A stretch of DNA of 64,000 nt, from assembly GCA_041166745.1 (NCBI GenBank), contig JBEEGH010000009.1, positions 1 through 64,000 on the forward strand, read 5' to 3'. Under the pieces are notes generated by a model. It saw only the letters and a program-made list of their open reading frames with translations, made no database searches and was not told where the DNA came from. Source of the DNA: DASUCS01 sp041166745. GTDB lineage: Bacteria; Actinomycetota; Acidimicrobiia; Acidimicrobiales; JACDCH01. Of this stretch, positions 8,636-17,178 are shown piece by piece (position 1 is the stretch's first letter; each line of letters starts with the position of its first letter). The position numbers were made by a program, and so were the translations under genes.

Positions 8636-9703
8636 TCAGTCGCGGTCGAAAGCGGATTCGCTGGTGTCGAGCAGCTGTGGCAACACCAGGTCGTGATCGA
8701 CGAAGAGTGCGGACGCGGGAGATCCACCGGCGATGGCATCTGCCGCGAGCACGACCGATGCGGCGGTGTACGTCGACCGCTCGCCGCCGGGGAACCGGGC
8801 TTCGTCGGGAAACACCGTGCCGGTCCAGTAGCGGTCGTCATCGTGGCGGAACTGCTGCGCCCACGCGAACATCGCCTCGGCGACGTCGCGCTGCCCGACC
8901 GCGAGATGGGCGAGCGCGCATTCGCACGTTTCGGCCACGGTGACCCACGGTCGGTCGCTCACACAGCGCACGCCTCTGCCGTCCATCACGAACGTGTCGT
9001 AACGATCGGAGAGCCGGGCGCGACCCTCGGCGCCGCCGACGACACCGGTGAGGACCGGGTAGTACCAGTCCATCGCCCATCGGTGCTTCGGTGAGAAGGC
9101 TTCGGGCTCGTGGGCGATCACGTCGGCCAGGCGGCCGGCGGACAGCTCCCAATCGGGCCGCTCGTGACCGAGATGCTCGGCGAGCGCGATCGCACAGCGC
9201 AGCGAATGACAGATCGACGAGGAGCCGGTGAGCAGCGCGAACGACCACGGCGTGCCGTCGGCGTGCCGCGCCCAGATGATCTCGCCGCGGGGGCGCTGCA
9301 GGTCGAGGACGAAGTCGATGGCCCGCTCGACGACGGGCCACATCCGCTGGACGAAGCCGTCGTCGTTCGTGAGCAGGTAGTGGTGCCATACGCCCGTGGC
9401 GACGTAGGCGCAGACGTTGGCGTCGAGCTTGTCCTGCTCGACGGAGTCGGCCAGGTAGTACTGGTGCCAGGCGCCGTCGGGCCGCTGCATGCGGGCCAGC
9501 CACTCGTAGGCCCGCTCGGCCTTCGCGCGGTGTCCGGCGAGATCGAGGGCCATGGCCGCCTCGACATGGTTCCACGGGTCGGCGTGGCCGCCGGGGAACC
9601 ACGGGATCATCCCCGACGGCAGTTGCCACTCGGCGATGGCATCGACCGTGCGGCCCAGCTCGGCCGCAGAAACGACACCAGGGACATCACGCAAGAACGT
9701 CAA
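8636..9703 (-). CDS. Alpha/alpha-toroid protein (prenyltransferase/glucoamylase-like)
   Basis: 355 aa from TTG at 9703; a GGAG ribosome site overlaps the upstream stop 8 nt before it, which decides this start. The sequence has repeated helical hairpins rich in Trp, Gly and Asp (WQLPSGMIPWFPGGHADPWNHVEAAMAL, RMQRPDGAWHQYYL, WARHADGTPWSFALL), the look of six-hairpin or terpenoid-toroid folds. Databases often call such proteins prenyltransferase, but the catalytic signatures of prenyl- or terpene enzymes are not evident; a glycan-active role is as likely. It sits with GT4 and methyltransferase genes, a combination I believe recurs in actinobacteria. Confidence 0.72.
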   Translation of the reverse strand: MTFLRDVPGVVSAAELGRTVDAIAEWQLPSGMIPWFPGGHADPWNHVEAAMALDLAGHRAKAERAYEWLARMQRPDGAWHQYYLADSVEQDKLDANVCAYVATGVWHHYLLTNDDGFVQRMWPVVERAIDFVLDLQRPRGEIIWARHADGTPWSFALLTGSSSICHSLRCAIALAEHLGHERPDWELSAGRLADVIAHEPEAFSPKHRWAMDWYYPVLTGVVGGAEGRARLSDRYDTFVMDGRGVRCVSDRPWVTVAETCECALAHLAVGQRDVAEAMFAWAQQFRHDDDRYWTGTVFPDEARFPGGERSTYTAASVVLAADAIAGGSPASALFVDHDLVLPQLLDTSESAFDRD

Positions 9704-9707
9704 CTTG

Positions 9708-10442
9708 TCACTCCGGTTTCCGCGCGTAGATCACGAGGGACTTCCCGAGAAGGGGATTGGCCAGTCGATCCGCCAGCTTGGTGAAACGGGCCATCGGTTG
9801 CCGACCGGCGATGTCCCACAGCAGCACCTCGTGGTAGGCGCGCACGAGTGGGTGATCGTTGTTGGTGACACCTACGGCGCACTTCAGCCACCAGTACGGC
9901 GTGTGCAGCGCATGGGCGTGATGTGCCCGGTTCGGCTCGAGCCCCGCGCCGCGCAGCTTCGATCGCAGCTCGGGCTCGGTGTAGATGCGCACATGGCCGC
10001 CCGGCACGAACGGTGCGTGGTACTCGTCGGTCAGCGCCCAACACACTCGCTCGGCGAGCCAGGCGGGAACCGTGACCGCGATCGTGCCGCCCGGCTTGAG
10101 CACACGGGCCAACTCGGCCATCGCCGCTTTGTCGGCGGGGATGTGCTCGAGCACCTCCGCTGCGATCACGTGATCGAACGAGTTGTCGGGGAACGGCAGT
10201 CGCGTGGCATCGCCATTGGCGCACCCGCCCCAGGTGGACGGGGGAAGCGAGGGGCCCTCGTGTTCGAGCAGCGCCCCGAACATCGCCTTCACGTCTTTGA
10301 GCTCGGCGGCGCTGTAGTCGAGTGCCACGACTCGCGCGCCGCGGCGAAATGCCTCGAACGCGTGGCGGCCTGCTCCGCAGCCGAGGTCGAGCACGAGATC
10401 GCCGGCCTGCAAGCCCAGCCAGTCGTAGCGAACGGTGAGCAT
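9708..10442 (-). CDS. Class I SAM-dependent methyltransferase
   Basis: 244 aa, ATG at 10442, one base after the GT4 stop. Motif I is LVLDLGCGAGRHAFEAFRRG, then VVALDYSAAELKDV, the acidic motif NGDATRLPFPDNSFDHVIAAEVLEHI and LKPGGTIAVTVPAW: a Methyltransf_11-type fold. The C-terminal half (HTPYWWLKCAVGV and onward) is long and aromatic, as in methyltransferases acting on lipid-linked or glycan substrates. Its position between the GT4 and the toroid protein suggests it modifies the same glycan or glycolipid; the substrate is unknown. Confidence 0.88.
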   Translation of the reverse strand: MLTVRYDWLGLQAGDLVLDLGCGAGRHAFEAFRRGARVVALDYSAAELKDVKAMFGALLEHEGPSLPPSTWGGCANGDATRLPFPDNSFDHVIAAEVLEHIPADKAAMAELARVLKPGGTIAVTVPAWLAERVCWALTDEYHAPFVPGGHVRIYTEPELRSKLRGAGLEPNRAHHAHALHTPYWWLKCAVGVTNNDHPLVRAYHEVLLWDIAGRQPMARFTKLADRLANPLLGKSLVIYARKPE

Positions 10443-10443
10443 G

Positions 10444-11706
10444 TCAGCCGCGCCCCGACTCTGACAGGAGCGCGCGGTACTGCTCGAGCGTCTTGCGCGC
10501 GGTGTGCGTCCAGCTCCAGTTGTCGATCACCCTCTGCCGTCCTTGCGCACCCACCTTCGCCCGCAGATCGGGGTCGTCGAGGGCGGTGCGGATGCGGGCA
10601 GCCAACGCCTCGCTGTCGCCGGGCGTCACGAGGAACGCCGTCTCGTTGTCGTTCCCCACGACTTCCGGGAGTGCGCCGCCCGTGGTCGAGACGAGCGGAA
10701 CACCGCACGCCATGGCCTCGATCGCCGGCAGCGAGAAGCCTTCGTAGAGCGACGGCACGATCGCGAGCTCGGACTCTGAGTACAGCTCGTAGATCCGCTC
10801 ATCGCTCACGCCCGACACGAACGACACGATGTCGTTGAGACCGAGGCGGTCGATGGTTTCGGCGGAGCGGCCGCCTTCCTTCTTCCGCCCGATCACCACG
10901 AGGCTGATGTCGCGCTCGGTGCGCAGCTTGGCGATGGCTTCGAGCAGGTAGCGCAGGCCCTTCATCGTCACGTCGGCGGACGCGGTCGTCACGAGGCGGC
11001 CAGGGATGCGAGCGACTCCGGGAATCGGCCGGAAGAGGTCAGGGTCGACGCCGACCGGCACGACGTGCATGACCGATGGATCGACGCCGTGGTCCTTGAT
11101 GATGTCGGTGCGACTCGACTCGGACACCGTGATGATGCGCTTCAGCCGCTTGGCCACGCGGGTCTGCATCTTCGTGAACGCGTACCAGCGGCGCAGCGTG
11201 AGCCGTTTGTAGGCCGTCTGCGCGTGCTCGATCTCGAGGCGGCGGTCGACCGTGATCGGATGGTGGATCGTGCCGAGCACCGGGATGTCGCGCTGGATGG
11301 CGAGCAGGCCGTAGCCGAGGCTCTGGTTGTCGTGCACCAGGTCGAAGTCGCCCTTGCGCTTGCGTAGGTGATCCCACGCCCGGAGGCTGAAGGCCAACGG
11401 CTCGGGAAACGTGCCGGCCGAGAAGGCCGTGACCTCGACGAAGTCCGGCCAGTGCTTCAGCTCCCAGATTCCCGGCATCCGCATGGGGAAGTAGTCGTTG
11501 TAGATGTCCAGGCTGGGCAGCTCGACGAGGGGCACGCGCTCATCGAGCACCGGGTAGGGCTGGCCGCCGAGCACCTCTACGTGATGGCCGAGGTCGGTCA
11601 GCGCCTTGGTCAAATGCCGGGTGTAGACGCCCTGGCCACCGACGTGCGGTTTGCCCCGGTAGGCGGTGAATGCGATGCGTAGTGGCCGATCGTCCCCCGG
11701 GTACAT
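10444..11706 (-). CDS. Glycosyltransferase family 4
   Basis: 420 aa, ATG at 11706. The N-terminal Rossmann half has RIAFTAYRGKPHVGGQGVYTRHLTKAL (Gly-rich acceptor/donor loop); the C-terminal half has the GT4 donor motif PSLYEGFSLPAIEAMACGVPLV with the E-x7-E pair and a TTGGALPEVV segment. Retaining GT-B enzymes of this family move hexoses from nucleotide sugars, often to lipid carriers such as phosphatidylinositol. With the downstream methyltransferase, toroid and GT-C-like genes it looks like part of a surface glycan or glycolipid operon. Upstream is a 34-bp gap with a small hairpin. Confidence 0.92.
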   Translation of the reverse strand: MYPGDDRPLRIAFTAYRGKPHVGGQGVYTRHLTKALTDLGHHVEVLGGQPYPVLDERVPLVELPSLDIYNDYFPMRMPGIWELKHWPDFVEVTAFSAGTFPEPLAFSLRAWDHLRKRKGDFDLVHDNQSLGYGLLAIQRDIPVLGTIHHPITVDRRLEIEHAQTAYKRLTLRRWYAFTKMQTRVAKRLKRIITVSESSRTDIIKDHGVDPSVMHVVPVGVDPDLFRPIPGVARIPGRLVTTASADVTMKGLRYLLEAIAKLRTERDISLVVIGRKKEGGRSAETIDRLGLNDIVSFVSGVSDERIYELYSESELAIVPSLYEGFSLPAIEAMACGVPLVSTTGGALPEVVGNDNETAFLVTPGDSEALAARIRTALDDPDLRAKVGAQGRQRVIDNWSWTHTARKTLEQYRALLSESGRG

Positions 11707-11729
11707 GAGGGGCAAGCCTTCTTGGGAAC

Positions 11730-11743
11730 TGACCTTTCGGTCA
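11730..11743 (-). other. Short inverted repeat between epimerase and GT4 genes
   Basis: On the minus strand TGACC-GAAA-GGTCA forms a 5-bp stem closing a GNRA-type tetraloop, overlapping the epimerase TGA (11741-11743) and 23 bases before the GT4 ATG. It could be an RNA hairpin that tunes downstream expression; no T run follows, so it is not a standard terminator. Confidence 0.35.
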
Positions 11744-12535
11744 AGTAGGGAACCGCCAGGTGCTGTGGATAACCACCGGATGGCCGGGTTCGGCCACGGC
11801 GGGCTCGTGGTTGAGCGCGTCGGGCGGCCCGGATTGGGGCTCGACGCAGATGGCGTCCACGGGCTCGTCGTAGACGACCACACACGCGCAATCCGACTCG
11901 ATGGCGAGCGCGAAGGCACCGTCCCACCGCAGGACGCACGGCCCCGCGAGGTCGGTGAAGCAGTCGTCCCACGGGCCCGGTGGCGGGGGCGAGATCGTCT
12001 CGGGCATGGCGATGCCCTCGGCATCACGCACGTACATCGCGGCCGCAGGCAGCTCGAGCTCCGCCGGCGCCCCCCGTTCGAGCCGTCGTTGCCACCACGG
12101 GTGCCAGCCGCCGACGGCCGGCATCGGGCCGTCGGCCGCGTGCATCCACAGCTCGAGCTCCACGCGATCGTCGTGCACGACGATGATCTGCTCGGCCCAA
12201 CCGGCGAAGGGCCACGCGGGGCCGAAATCGCAGCTGATACGGACGCGTCGCGGGTCGGCCTCCTCGACCGTCCATGGCCGCGGGCGCACGGTGCCGTGGA
12301 TGCTGTGCTCGCCGGAGTTGATCTCGAGCTGGTGCTCGACGCCGTCGAACGCGAAGCGGCCCCGCCGTGTGCGCCCGGCCCACGGCGCCATCACGAACGA
12401 ACCCCAATGCGTGCCGCCGGGGTCGTCGTCCGGCGTGCGCAGCAAGCGCAGGTCGCCGACGGTCAGCGAAACGACGCGACCGCCGTTGACCGGATCGAGC
12501 ACGAGGCGAACGTCGCCTTGGTGCAACTCGAGCAT
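11741..12535 (-). CDS. Aldose 1-epimerase family protein
   Basis: 264 aa, ATG at 12535, 5 bp after the lnt stop. The fold is a galactose mutarotase-like beta sandwich: LVLDPVNGGRVVSLTVGDLRLL, GTHWGSFVMAPWAGRTRRGRF (the substrate Arg region), SIHGTVRPRPWTV (family His) and GGWHPWWQRRL (second His). Family members interconvert sugar anomers; several related proteins act on other hexoses or have unknown substrates. A cytoplasmic protein, it is probably co-expressed with lnt and the glycosyltransferase island. The exact sugar cannot be told. Confidence 0.85.
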   Translation of the reverse strand: MLELHQGDVRLVLDPVNGGRVVSLTVGDLRLLRTPDDDPGGTHWGSFVMAPWAGRTRRGRFAFDGVEHQLEINSGEHSIHGTVRPRPWTVEEADPRRVRISCDFGPAWPFAGWAEQIIVVHDDRVELELWMHAADGPMPAVGGWHPWWQRRLERGAPAELELPAAAMYVRDAEGIAMPETISPPPPGPWDDCFTDLAGPCVLRWDGAFALAIESDCACVVVYDEPVDAICVEPQSGPPDALNHEPAVAEPGHPVVIHSTWRFPT

Positions 12536-12540
12536 GGTCC

Positions 12541-14001
12541 CTACGACTCCTTTGAGGAGCGGATGCGGCGCGATACGCCACTTTTGCTCCGCAGAGGGAG
12601 CCAGCCGAGCGCGATCAGCAGCGCGGCGAGGATCAGCGCCGGCCAGTCGCCCAACCGCGTCGCCCACGTGAGCCCGCTTCTTCGTTGGACCGTGCCTTCG
12701 AGCACGCGTTGTTCACTGATGCCCGCCCGCTGAACGATCTCGCCGGACGGGGTGATGATCGCGCTGAAGCCCGTCGGCGCGGCCTGCACGACCCAGCGAC
12801 CGGTCATGATCGCCTCCAAGCGTGATGTCGCGAGCTGTTGACTCTGGATGATCGAGCCGTGGAACGACGCGCCGTTCGTCGGGTTGAGCAGCACCTCGCC
12901 GCCTTGCCGGATCGCGGCGCGTGCCCGATCCGGGAAGAAGACCTCCCACGAGATCACGACCCCGAACGTACCCGCGGGGGTGCGCAACAGCGCGGGGTCG
13001 TGGCCGTCGAACGCGTCGCGCTCGTTGAGAGTGCTCCCGGCGAACGGCTCGAGCAGCCAGCGCAGCGGCACGTACTCGCCGAACGGCACCCGTCGCACCT
13101 TCTCGTAACGGTCGGTGTAGTACCCGTTCGGGTCGATCGCCACTTGACTGTTGTGGAACCCGTCGCCGTCGCCTTCGACGACGCCGACGAGCAGCGTTGT
13201 GTGCAGCCGCTTGGCCAGCGCGCTGAGCTCATCGCCCACCGGGTCGTTGGCGACGCGGCCCTCGATGTTGACCACGTTCTCGGGCCACAACACGACATCG
13301 ACCGGGGTTTGCACCAATTCGGTGGCATCGAGATGGCGTTGGAGCACCAGCTGCGCCTCCGCATCGAAGAAGCGCGTGCCTTGCGGACCGCCGCCCTGCA
13401 CCGCGGCGATGCTCAGCGGCGCGATGTCGTGCCCGCGCGGCGCGACGAGACCCACGATGACCGCAATCGCGACGACCGCGACGCCCGCACCTGCGTACCG
13501 CCATCGTCGTGCGATGGCCGCGGCGAGTGTCATGCCCACGACCACGATGAGGAGGTCGAGCAACAACGGTCCACCGACGCGTACGACCGACACGAGCGGG
13601 CTGCTCACCTCGCCCATCGCCAGACGCGACACCGGTACGCCCCCGAAGGGCCAGCGCCCGCGGTCGGCTTCGGCCAGCATCCAGGCGCCGGGCAGCGCGA
13701 TCCATCGGCCGGGCGCACTTGGCGGGCACGCCATGCACGCCAGCCCGAACAGCGCGGCGTAATACGCCGATGCGATCACGTAGCCGGGTGCCGTGAAACT
13801 GAACAGCCAGCTCAACGTCGGGAAGAGCAAGGCGGCGGCCACCAGCCAACCTCGGCGGAAGCGCGTCCAGACGGGTTGATCGGCGATCAACCGATCGAGG
13901 AGCGCCAGGCCGACGAACGCGAGCGGCCACCACCCCCACGGCGGCAGCGACGCCGCCAGCAGCAGACCGGCGAGCACCGCCTTGCCGACGACCTTGGTCA
14001 T
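12541..14001 (-). CDS. lnt: Apolipoprotein N-acyltransferase-like, catalytic Cys replaced by Ser
   Basis: 486 aa, ATG at 14001, overlapping the upstream oxidase stop by 4 bp (ATGA). N-terminal membrane helices (residues about 5-185) precede a nitrilase domain (about 192-450) and a last helix, the Lnt layout. Two of the three catalytic residues are visible: Glu241 in LWPENVV and Lys301 in YEKVRRVPFGEY. The third, normally Cys in an ICYE-like motif, is Ser351 in VVISWEVFF (codon 12949-12951). Known Lnt N-acylates lipoproteins through a Cys thioester, so this protein may use Ser, act differently, or be inactive. The C-terminus (SGVSRRIRSSKES) is encoded by a dispersed repeat element. Confidence 0.85.
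   Translation of the reverse strand: MTKVVGKAVLAGLLLAASLPPWGWWPLAFVGLALLDRLIADQPVWTRFRRGWLVAAALLFPTLSWLFSFTAPGYVIASAYYAALFGLACMACPPSAPGRWIALPGAWMLAEADRGRWPFGGVPVSRLAMGEVSSPLVSVVRVGGPLLLDLLIVVVGMTLAAAIARRWRYAGAGVAVVAIAVIVGLVAPRGHDIAPLSIAAVQGGGPQGTRFFDAEAQLVLQRHLDATELVQTPVDVVLWPENVVNIEGRVANDPVGDELSALAKRLHTTLLVGVVEGDGDGFHNSQVAIDPNGYYTDRYEKVRRVPFGEYVPLRWLLEPFAGSTLNERDAFDGHDPALLRTPAGTFGVVISWEVFFPDRARAAIRQGGEVLLNPTNGASFHGSIIQSQQLATSRLEAIMTGRWVVQAAPTGFSAIITPSGEIVQRAGISEQRVLEGTVQRRSGLTWATRLGDWPALILAALLIALGWLPLRSKSGVSRRIRSSKES
12546..12592 (+). repeat. 47-bp two-hairpin dispersed repeat, copy A
   Basis: Matches copy B (55545-55591) at 38 of 47 positions by hand alignment, with a 17-nt identical core at 12565-12581 (GCGGCGCGATACGCCAC). 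It contains two small hairpins, CTCCT/AGGAG and GGCG/CGCC with loop CGATA. It encodes the C-terminal tail of lnt in antisense orientation. It resembles REP-type palindromic elements. Confidence 0.7.
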
Positions 14002-15311
14002 CGGGTTACGACTGCCCGCGCGGCTTCGCGGCCCTGACGGATGCACGCGGGGACGCCGATGCCGCGCAGTGCGGCGCCGGCCAGCACCACGTTCGGCAGC
14101 GCGTCAGCGAGCGTTCGCTCGATCTCGGCGACGCGGTCGAGGTGCCCGGGCTCGTACTGCGGGAACGACTGCGGCCAACGCCGCACCATCACGTCGATCG
14201 GCTCAGCGTCGATCTGCGTCGTGGTCGCGACTTCGTCGACGAGTGTGCGTACGAGCGTGTCGTCATCCAGCTGTGCGGAGCGGTCGTCTCCGAACCGACC
14301 GGTAGACACGCGCACGATCGTCGAATCGCCCGCGAGATGTGCCCACTTCGATGACGACCACGAGCTCGCCGTCATCAGCAAACCTTCCGTTCGCGGTACG
14401 AGAAACCCACTGGCGTCGAGGGAGCGGGTGATCGACGAGTTCGGATAGGCGAGGGTCACGAGCGCGACCGACGAGTACGCGATGCCGTCGAGCAGCGCGG
14501 CCGCGTTCGCGGCGGCCGCCCGCACGAGGTCGGCAGCCCGGTGCGCGGGTGTGGTGACGACGATGAGATCCGCGTCGAGCGAGTCGAGGTCGTCCACCGG
14601 GCTGCTGCACCTCACCTCGACGCCCGCCGCGGTGATCGCGTCGGTCAGCGCATCGACGATCGCGCCCATCCCGCCCACCGGGGCGTAGAAGACCGGGCCC
14701 GCTGCCGGCGGAGGCTGCGCCCGAAGCGCGGCGACGAGATCGCGATCGCGTTCCGCCGCGGCTGCGAGTTGCGGTGCCGCGGCGCGAAGGCTCAGGCGGT
14801 CGCCGTCGCCGGCGTTGATGCCGCCGACGAGGGGGTTCACGAGCCGCTCGAACACGGCGTCGCCCAACTGGGCGCGCACCAACTCGCCGACCGCGATGTC
14901 AGCGTCGCCGGCCAGCGGCGCGGGTGCGGGGCGCACGACGATCGGTTCGGTCACGATGCCTGAGGCCGCGACTGCGTCGAGATCGGTCGGCACGCCGAGC
15001 ACGAGCCCAGCGGGAAGCCGTCGTAGTGCACCCTCGAACCAGACGTAGGCCGATTGCTGCGCGGGCGACACGAGCTGGGTGTCGATACCCAACTCTCGGC
15101 AGAGGTCGAGCCCCCACGGCACGCGGGCGAGGAAGGCGTCGGCGCCTTCGTCGATCGCTCGGCCGGCGAACGTGGTGGTCGCGACCTTGCCGCCGAGCCG
15201 CTCGCTGCTCTCGAACACCACGATCTCGGCGTCTGGGGCGTGCGCGCACAGCTCGTAGGCCGTTGCGAGCCCGGTTATTCCGCCGCCCACGACGGCAATG
15301 CGGCGGGTCAT
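13998..15311 (-). CDS. hemY: Protoporphyrinogen/coproporphyrinogen III oxidase (HemG/HemY type)
   Basis: 437 aa, ATG at 15311, overlapping the ferrochelatase stop by 4 bp. An FAD dinucleotide fold opens the protein (RIAVVGGGITGLATAYEL, then ESSERLGGKV), and residues about 190-240 hold the GGMGAIVDAL motif of this oxidase family; the end is NVVLAGAALRGIGVPACIRQG, the C-terminal FAD segment. It oxidises the porphyrinogen to porphyrin. In actinobacteria this enzyme usually works on coproporphyrinogen III (CgoX) in the coproporphyrin-dependent route; that assignment is family knowledge, not seen here. It sits in order hemE-hemH-hemY. Confidence 0.92.
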   Translation of the reverse strand: MTRRIAVVGGGITGLATAYELCAHAPDAEIVVFESSERLGGKVATTTFAGRAIDEGADAFLARVPWGLDLCRELGIDTQLVSPAQQSAYVWFEGALRRLPAGLVLGVPTDLDAVAASGIVTEPIVVRPAPAPLAGDADIAVGELVRAQLGDAVFERLVNPLVGGINAGDGDRLSLRAAAPQLAAAAERDRDLVAALRAQPPPAAGPVFYAPVGGMGAIVDALTDAITAAGVEVRCSSPVDDLDSLDADLIVVTTPAHRAADLVRAAAANAAALLDGIAYSSVALVTLAYPNSSITRSLDASGFLVPRTEGLLMTASSWSSSKWAHLAGDSTIVRVSTGRFGDDRSAQLDDDTLVRTLVDEVATTTQIDAEPIDVMVRRWPQSFPQYEPGHLDRVAEIERTLADALPNVVLAGAALRGIGVPACIRQGREAARAVVTR

Positions 15312-16150
15312 CGCTGAAAGGATCGCACCCGTTCGGCGAGCGCACCGAGCACCGCCGGATCGTCGTTGACCATGGCGGTTCTCGCAAAGGCGATGCCGAG
15401 TTGCTCAGCACGCGCCTTGGCCGCGATGTCGAGGTCGTAGAGCACCTCGAGATGGTCGGCCGTGAAGCCCTGCGCGCACACCAGCACGCCTTCGGTGTCG
15501 AGATCGGCCATGACCTCGAGAACGTCCGGGCCGCGCCACGGCTCCGGCGTTCGGCCGGCTGATTGCCAGGCCAACGACCAGGCGTCGTCGCTCACGCCCG
15601 CTTGTTCGGCGATCGCCGTCGCCGAAGCCAGGAGCTCGTCGGGATAACGGTCGTCGACGAGCACACGCTCGGGGAGTGAGTGCGCGGTGAACAGCACGGT
15701 CGTGCGGCGCGGAAGCGTCTCGAGCGAGGTGCGCACGGCGTTCGCCTGAAAGGCGCGCCACTCGGGAAGATCGTGCCACGACTCGATCGCCGGGTGGCCG
15801 AGGCGCTCGACGTACTCGCCGATCGAACCCCGGCTGTAGTGCGGCGCGAGCACCAGCCCGACGACATCGGTCGGAAGCTTCGCGACGGCGTCTTCGATGA
15901 ACGGACTCGCGTGCTTGTAGCCGAGCGCAACCTCATAGCCGTCGCCCAGAGCAGACGCGAGCCGATCGCGTTGGGCTTGCGTGATCTCGCGCAGCGGAGA
16001 CAAGCCGCCGATCGCGTCGTAACGACTGCGTAGGTCGTCGAGCTGCTCGGTCGTCGGCGGCCGGCCGCGCCGAATGTGCGTGTAGTACGCCTCGATTTCT
16101 TCCGCAGACGCCGGCGTGCCGTACGCCATCAACACCACACCAGTGGTCAA
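15308..16150 (-). CDS. hemH: Ferrochelatase (probably coproporphyrin ferrochelatase)
   Basis: 280 aa from TTG at 16150, overlapping the hemE stop (TTGA). Motifs: VVLMAYGTPAS at the start, VALGYKHASPFIEDAV (the pattern with the metal-site His in other members is altered), LVLAPHYSRGS, VLFTAHSLPERV (catalytic His) and VLVCAQGFTADHLEVLYDLD (Glu/His of the C-terminal site). It is shorter than the common 310-350 aa. It inserts Fe2+ into porphyrin; next to a HemY-type oxidase in an actinobacterial context the substrate is more likely coproporphyrin III. The decarboxylase ChdC/HemQ that would finish the route is not in the window. Confidence 0.9.
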   Translation of the reverse strand: MTTGVVLMAYGTPASAEEIEAYYTHIRRGRPPTTEQLDDLRSRYDAIGGLSPLREITQAQRDRLASALGDGYEVALGYKHASPFIEDAVAKLPTDVVGLVLAPHYSRGSIGEYVERLGHPAIESWHDLPEWRAFQANAVRTSLETLPRRTTVLFTAHSLPERVLVDDRYPDELLASATAIAEQAGVSDDAWSLAWQSAGRTPEPWRGPDVLEVMADLDTEGVLVCAQGFTADHLEVLYDLDIAAKARAEQLGIAFARTAMVNDDPAVLGALAERVRSFQR

Positions 16151-17178
16151 GACACGCGGCCCTCATCGTGAACCAGCGCCACGATTTGCTCCAGAATCGT
16201 CGGATCGGTGTCAGGAAGCACACCGTGACCGAGGTTGAAGATGTGCCCGGGATGACCGTCGTTGTCGGCGAGCACAGACCGCACCTCGTCTGCCACCACC
16301 GGCCACGGAGCGAAGCACGCTGCGGGATCGAGGTTGCCTTGCAGTGCGATGTCGTGCCCGACGCGCGCTCGTGCAGTGGCCAAGGGCGTTCGCCAGTCGA
16401 CGCCGATCACGTCAGCGCCGGCCTCGTGCATGAGGCCGAGCAGCTCGCCGGTGTTCACGCCGAAGTGGATGCGCGGGACGCCGAGGTCTGCCACCCCTTC
16501 GAAGACCTTGCGCGACGCGGGCAACACGTAGCGCTCGTACTGCGCTGGAGTGAGTGCGCCCGCCCAGCTGTCGAAGAGCTGCACGGCGCGCGCTCCCGCT
16601 TCGACCTGCGACCGCAACGACGCGATCGCGAGGTCGGCGAGGCGGTCGGCGAGCGCGCTCCACAGCTCGGAATCGCCGAGCATCAGTGCCTTCGTCTTGG
16701 TGTATGTGCGTGACGGCTGCCCCTCGACGAGATAGGACGCGACGGTGAACGGTGCGCCCGCGAACCCGATCAGTGGTACATCGTCGGGCAGCTCGTCGAC
16801 GACAATCGCGATCGTCTCGAGCACATACGGCGTGTCGCGCTCAGCGTCCAGCGGTCGCAGCCGATCGAGGTCGGCCTTCGTACGGAACGGCTCGGCGACG
16901 ATGGGGCCCGTTCCTGGCGCGACATCGACGCCGAACCCGATGGCGGCGATGGGCACGACGATGTCGGAGTAGAGGATGGCGGCATCGACGCCGTAGCGGC
17001 GGACGGGTTGCAGCGTGATCTCGGCGGCGAGCTTCGGCTGGCGGATGGCGTCGAGGATGCTGCCCTCACCGCGCAATGCTCGATACTCGGGCAACGAACG
17101 CCCGGCCTGCCGCATGAACCACACCGGCACGCGAGCATGCGGTTCACGGCGGCACGCCGCGAGAAACGCTGAGTTCAC
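16147..17178 (-). CDS. hemE: Uroporphyrinogen decarboxylase
   Basis: 343 aa from GTG at 17178, overlapping the patatin stop by 4 bp (GTGA). It begins with VPVWFMRQAGRSLPEYRALR, the URO-D signature holding the substrate Arg residues, followed by ILYSDIVVP (Asp), GFAGAPFTVASYLVEG, QLFDSWAGAL and the C-terminal FNLGHGVLPDTDP (His). It decarboxylates uroporphyrinogen III to coproporphyrinogen III in the cytoplasm. First haem gene of the run; an in-frame extension upstream runs antisense-free over the patatin gene and is not used. Confidence 0.95.
   Translation of the reverse strand: MNSAFLAACRREPHARVPVWFMRQAGRSLPEYRALRGEGSILDAIRQPKLAAEITLQPVRRYGVDAAILYSDIVVPIAAIGFGVDVAPGTGPIVAEPFRTKADLDRLRPLDAERDTPYVLETIAIVVDELPDDVPLIGFAGAPFTVASYLVEGQPSRTYTKTKALMLGDSELWSALADRLADLAIASLRSQVEAGARAVQLFDSWAGALTPAQYERYVLPASRKVFEGVADLGVPRIHFGVNTGELLGLMHEAGADVIGVDWRTPLATARARVGHDIALQGNLDPAACFAPWPVVADEVRSVLADNDGHPGHIFNLGHGVLPDTDPTILEQIVALVHDEGRVS

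Noticed and set aside
12541..14001. lnt as a pseudogene because of the missing Cys
   Set aside because: The frame is intact, Glu and Lys are kept, and the membrane layout is full length, so a working protein of altered chemistry is as likely.
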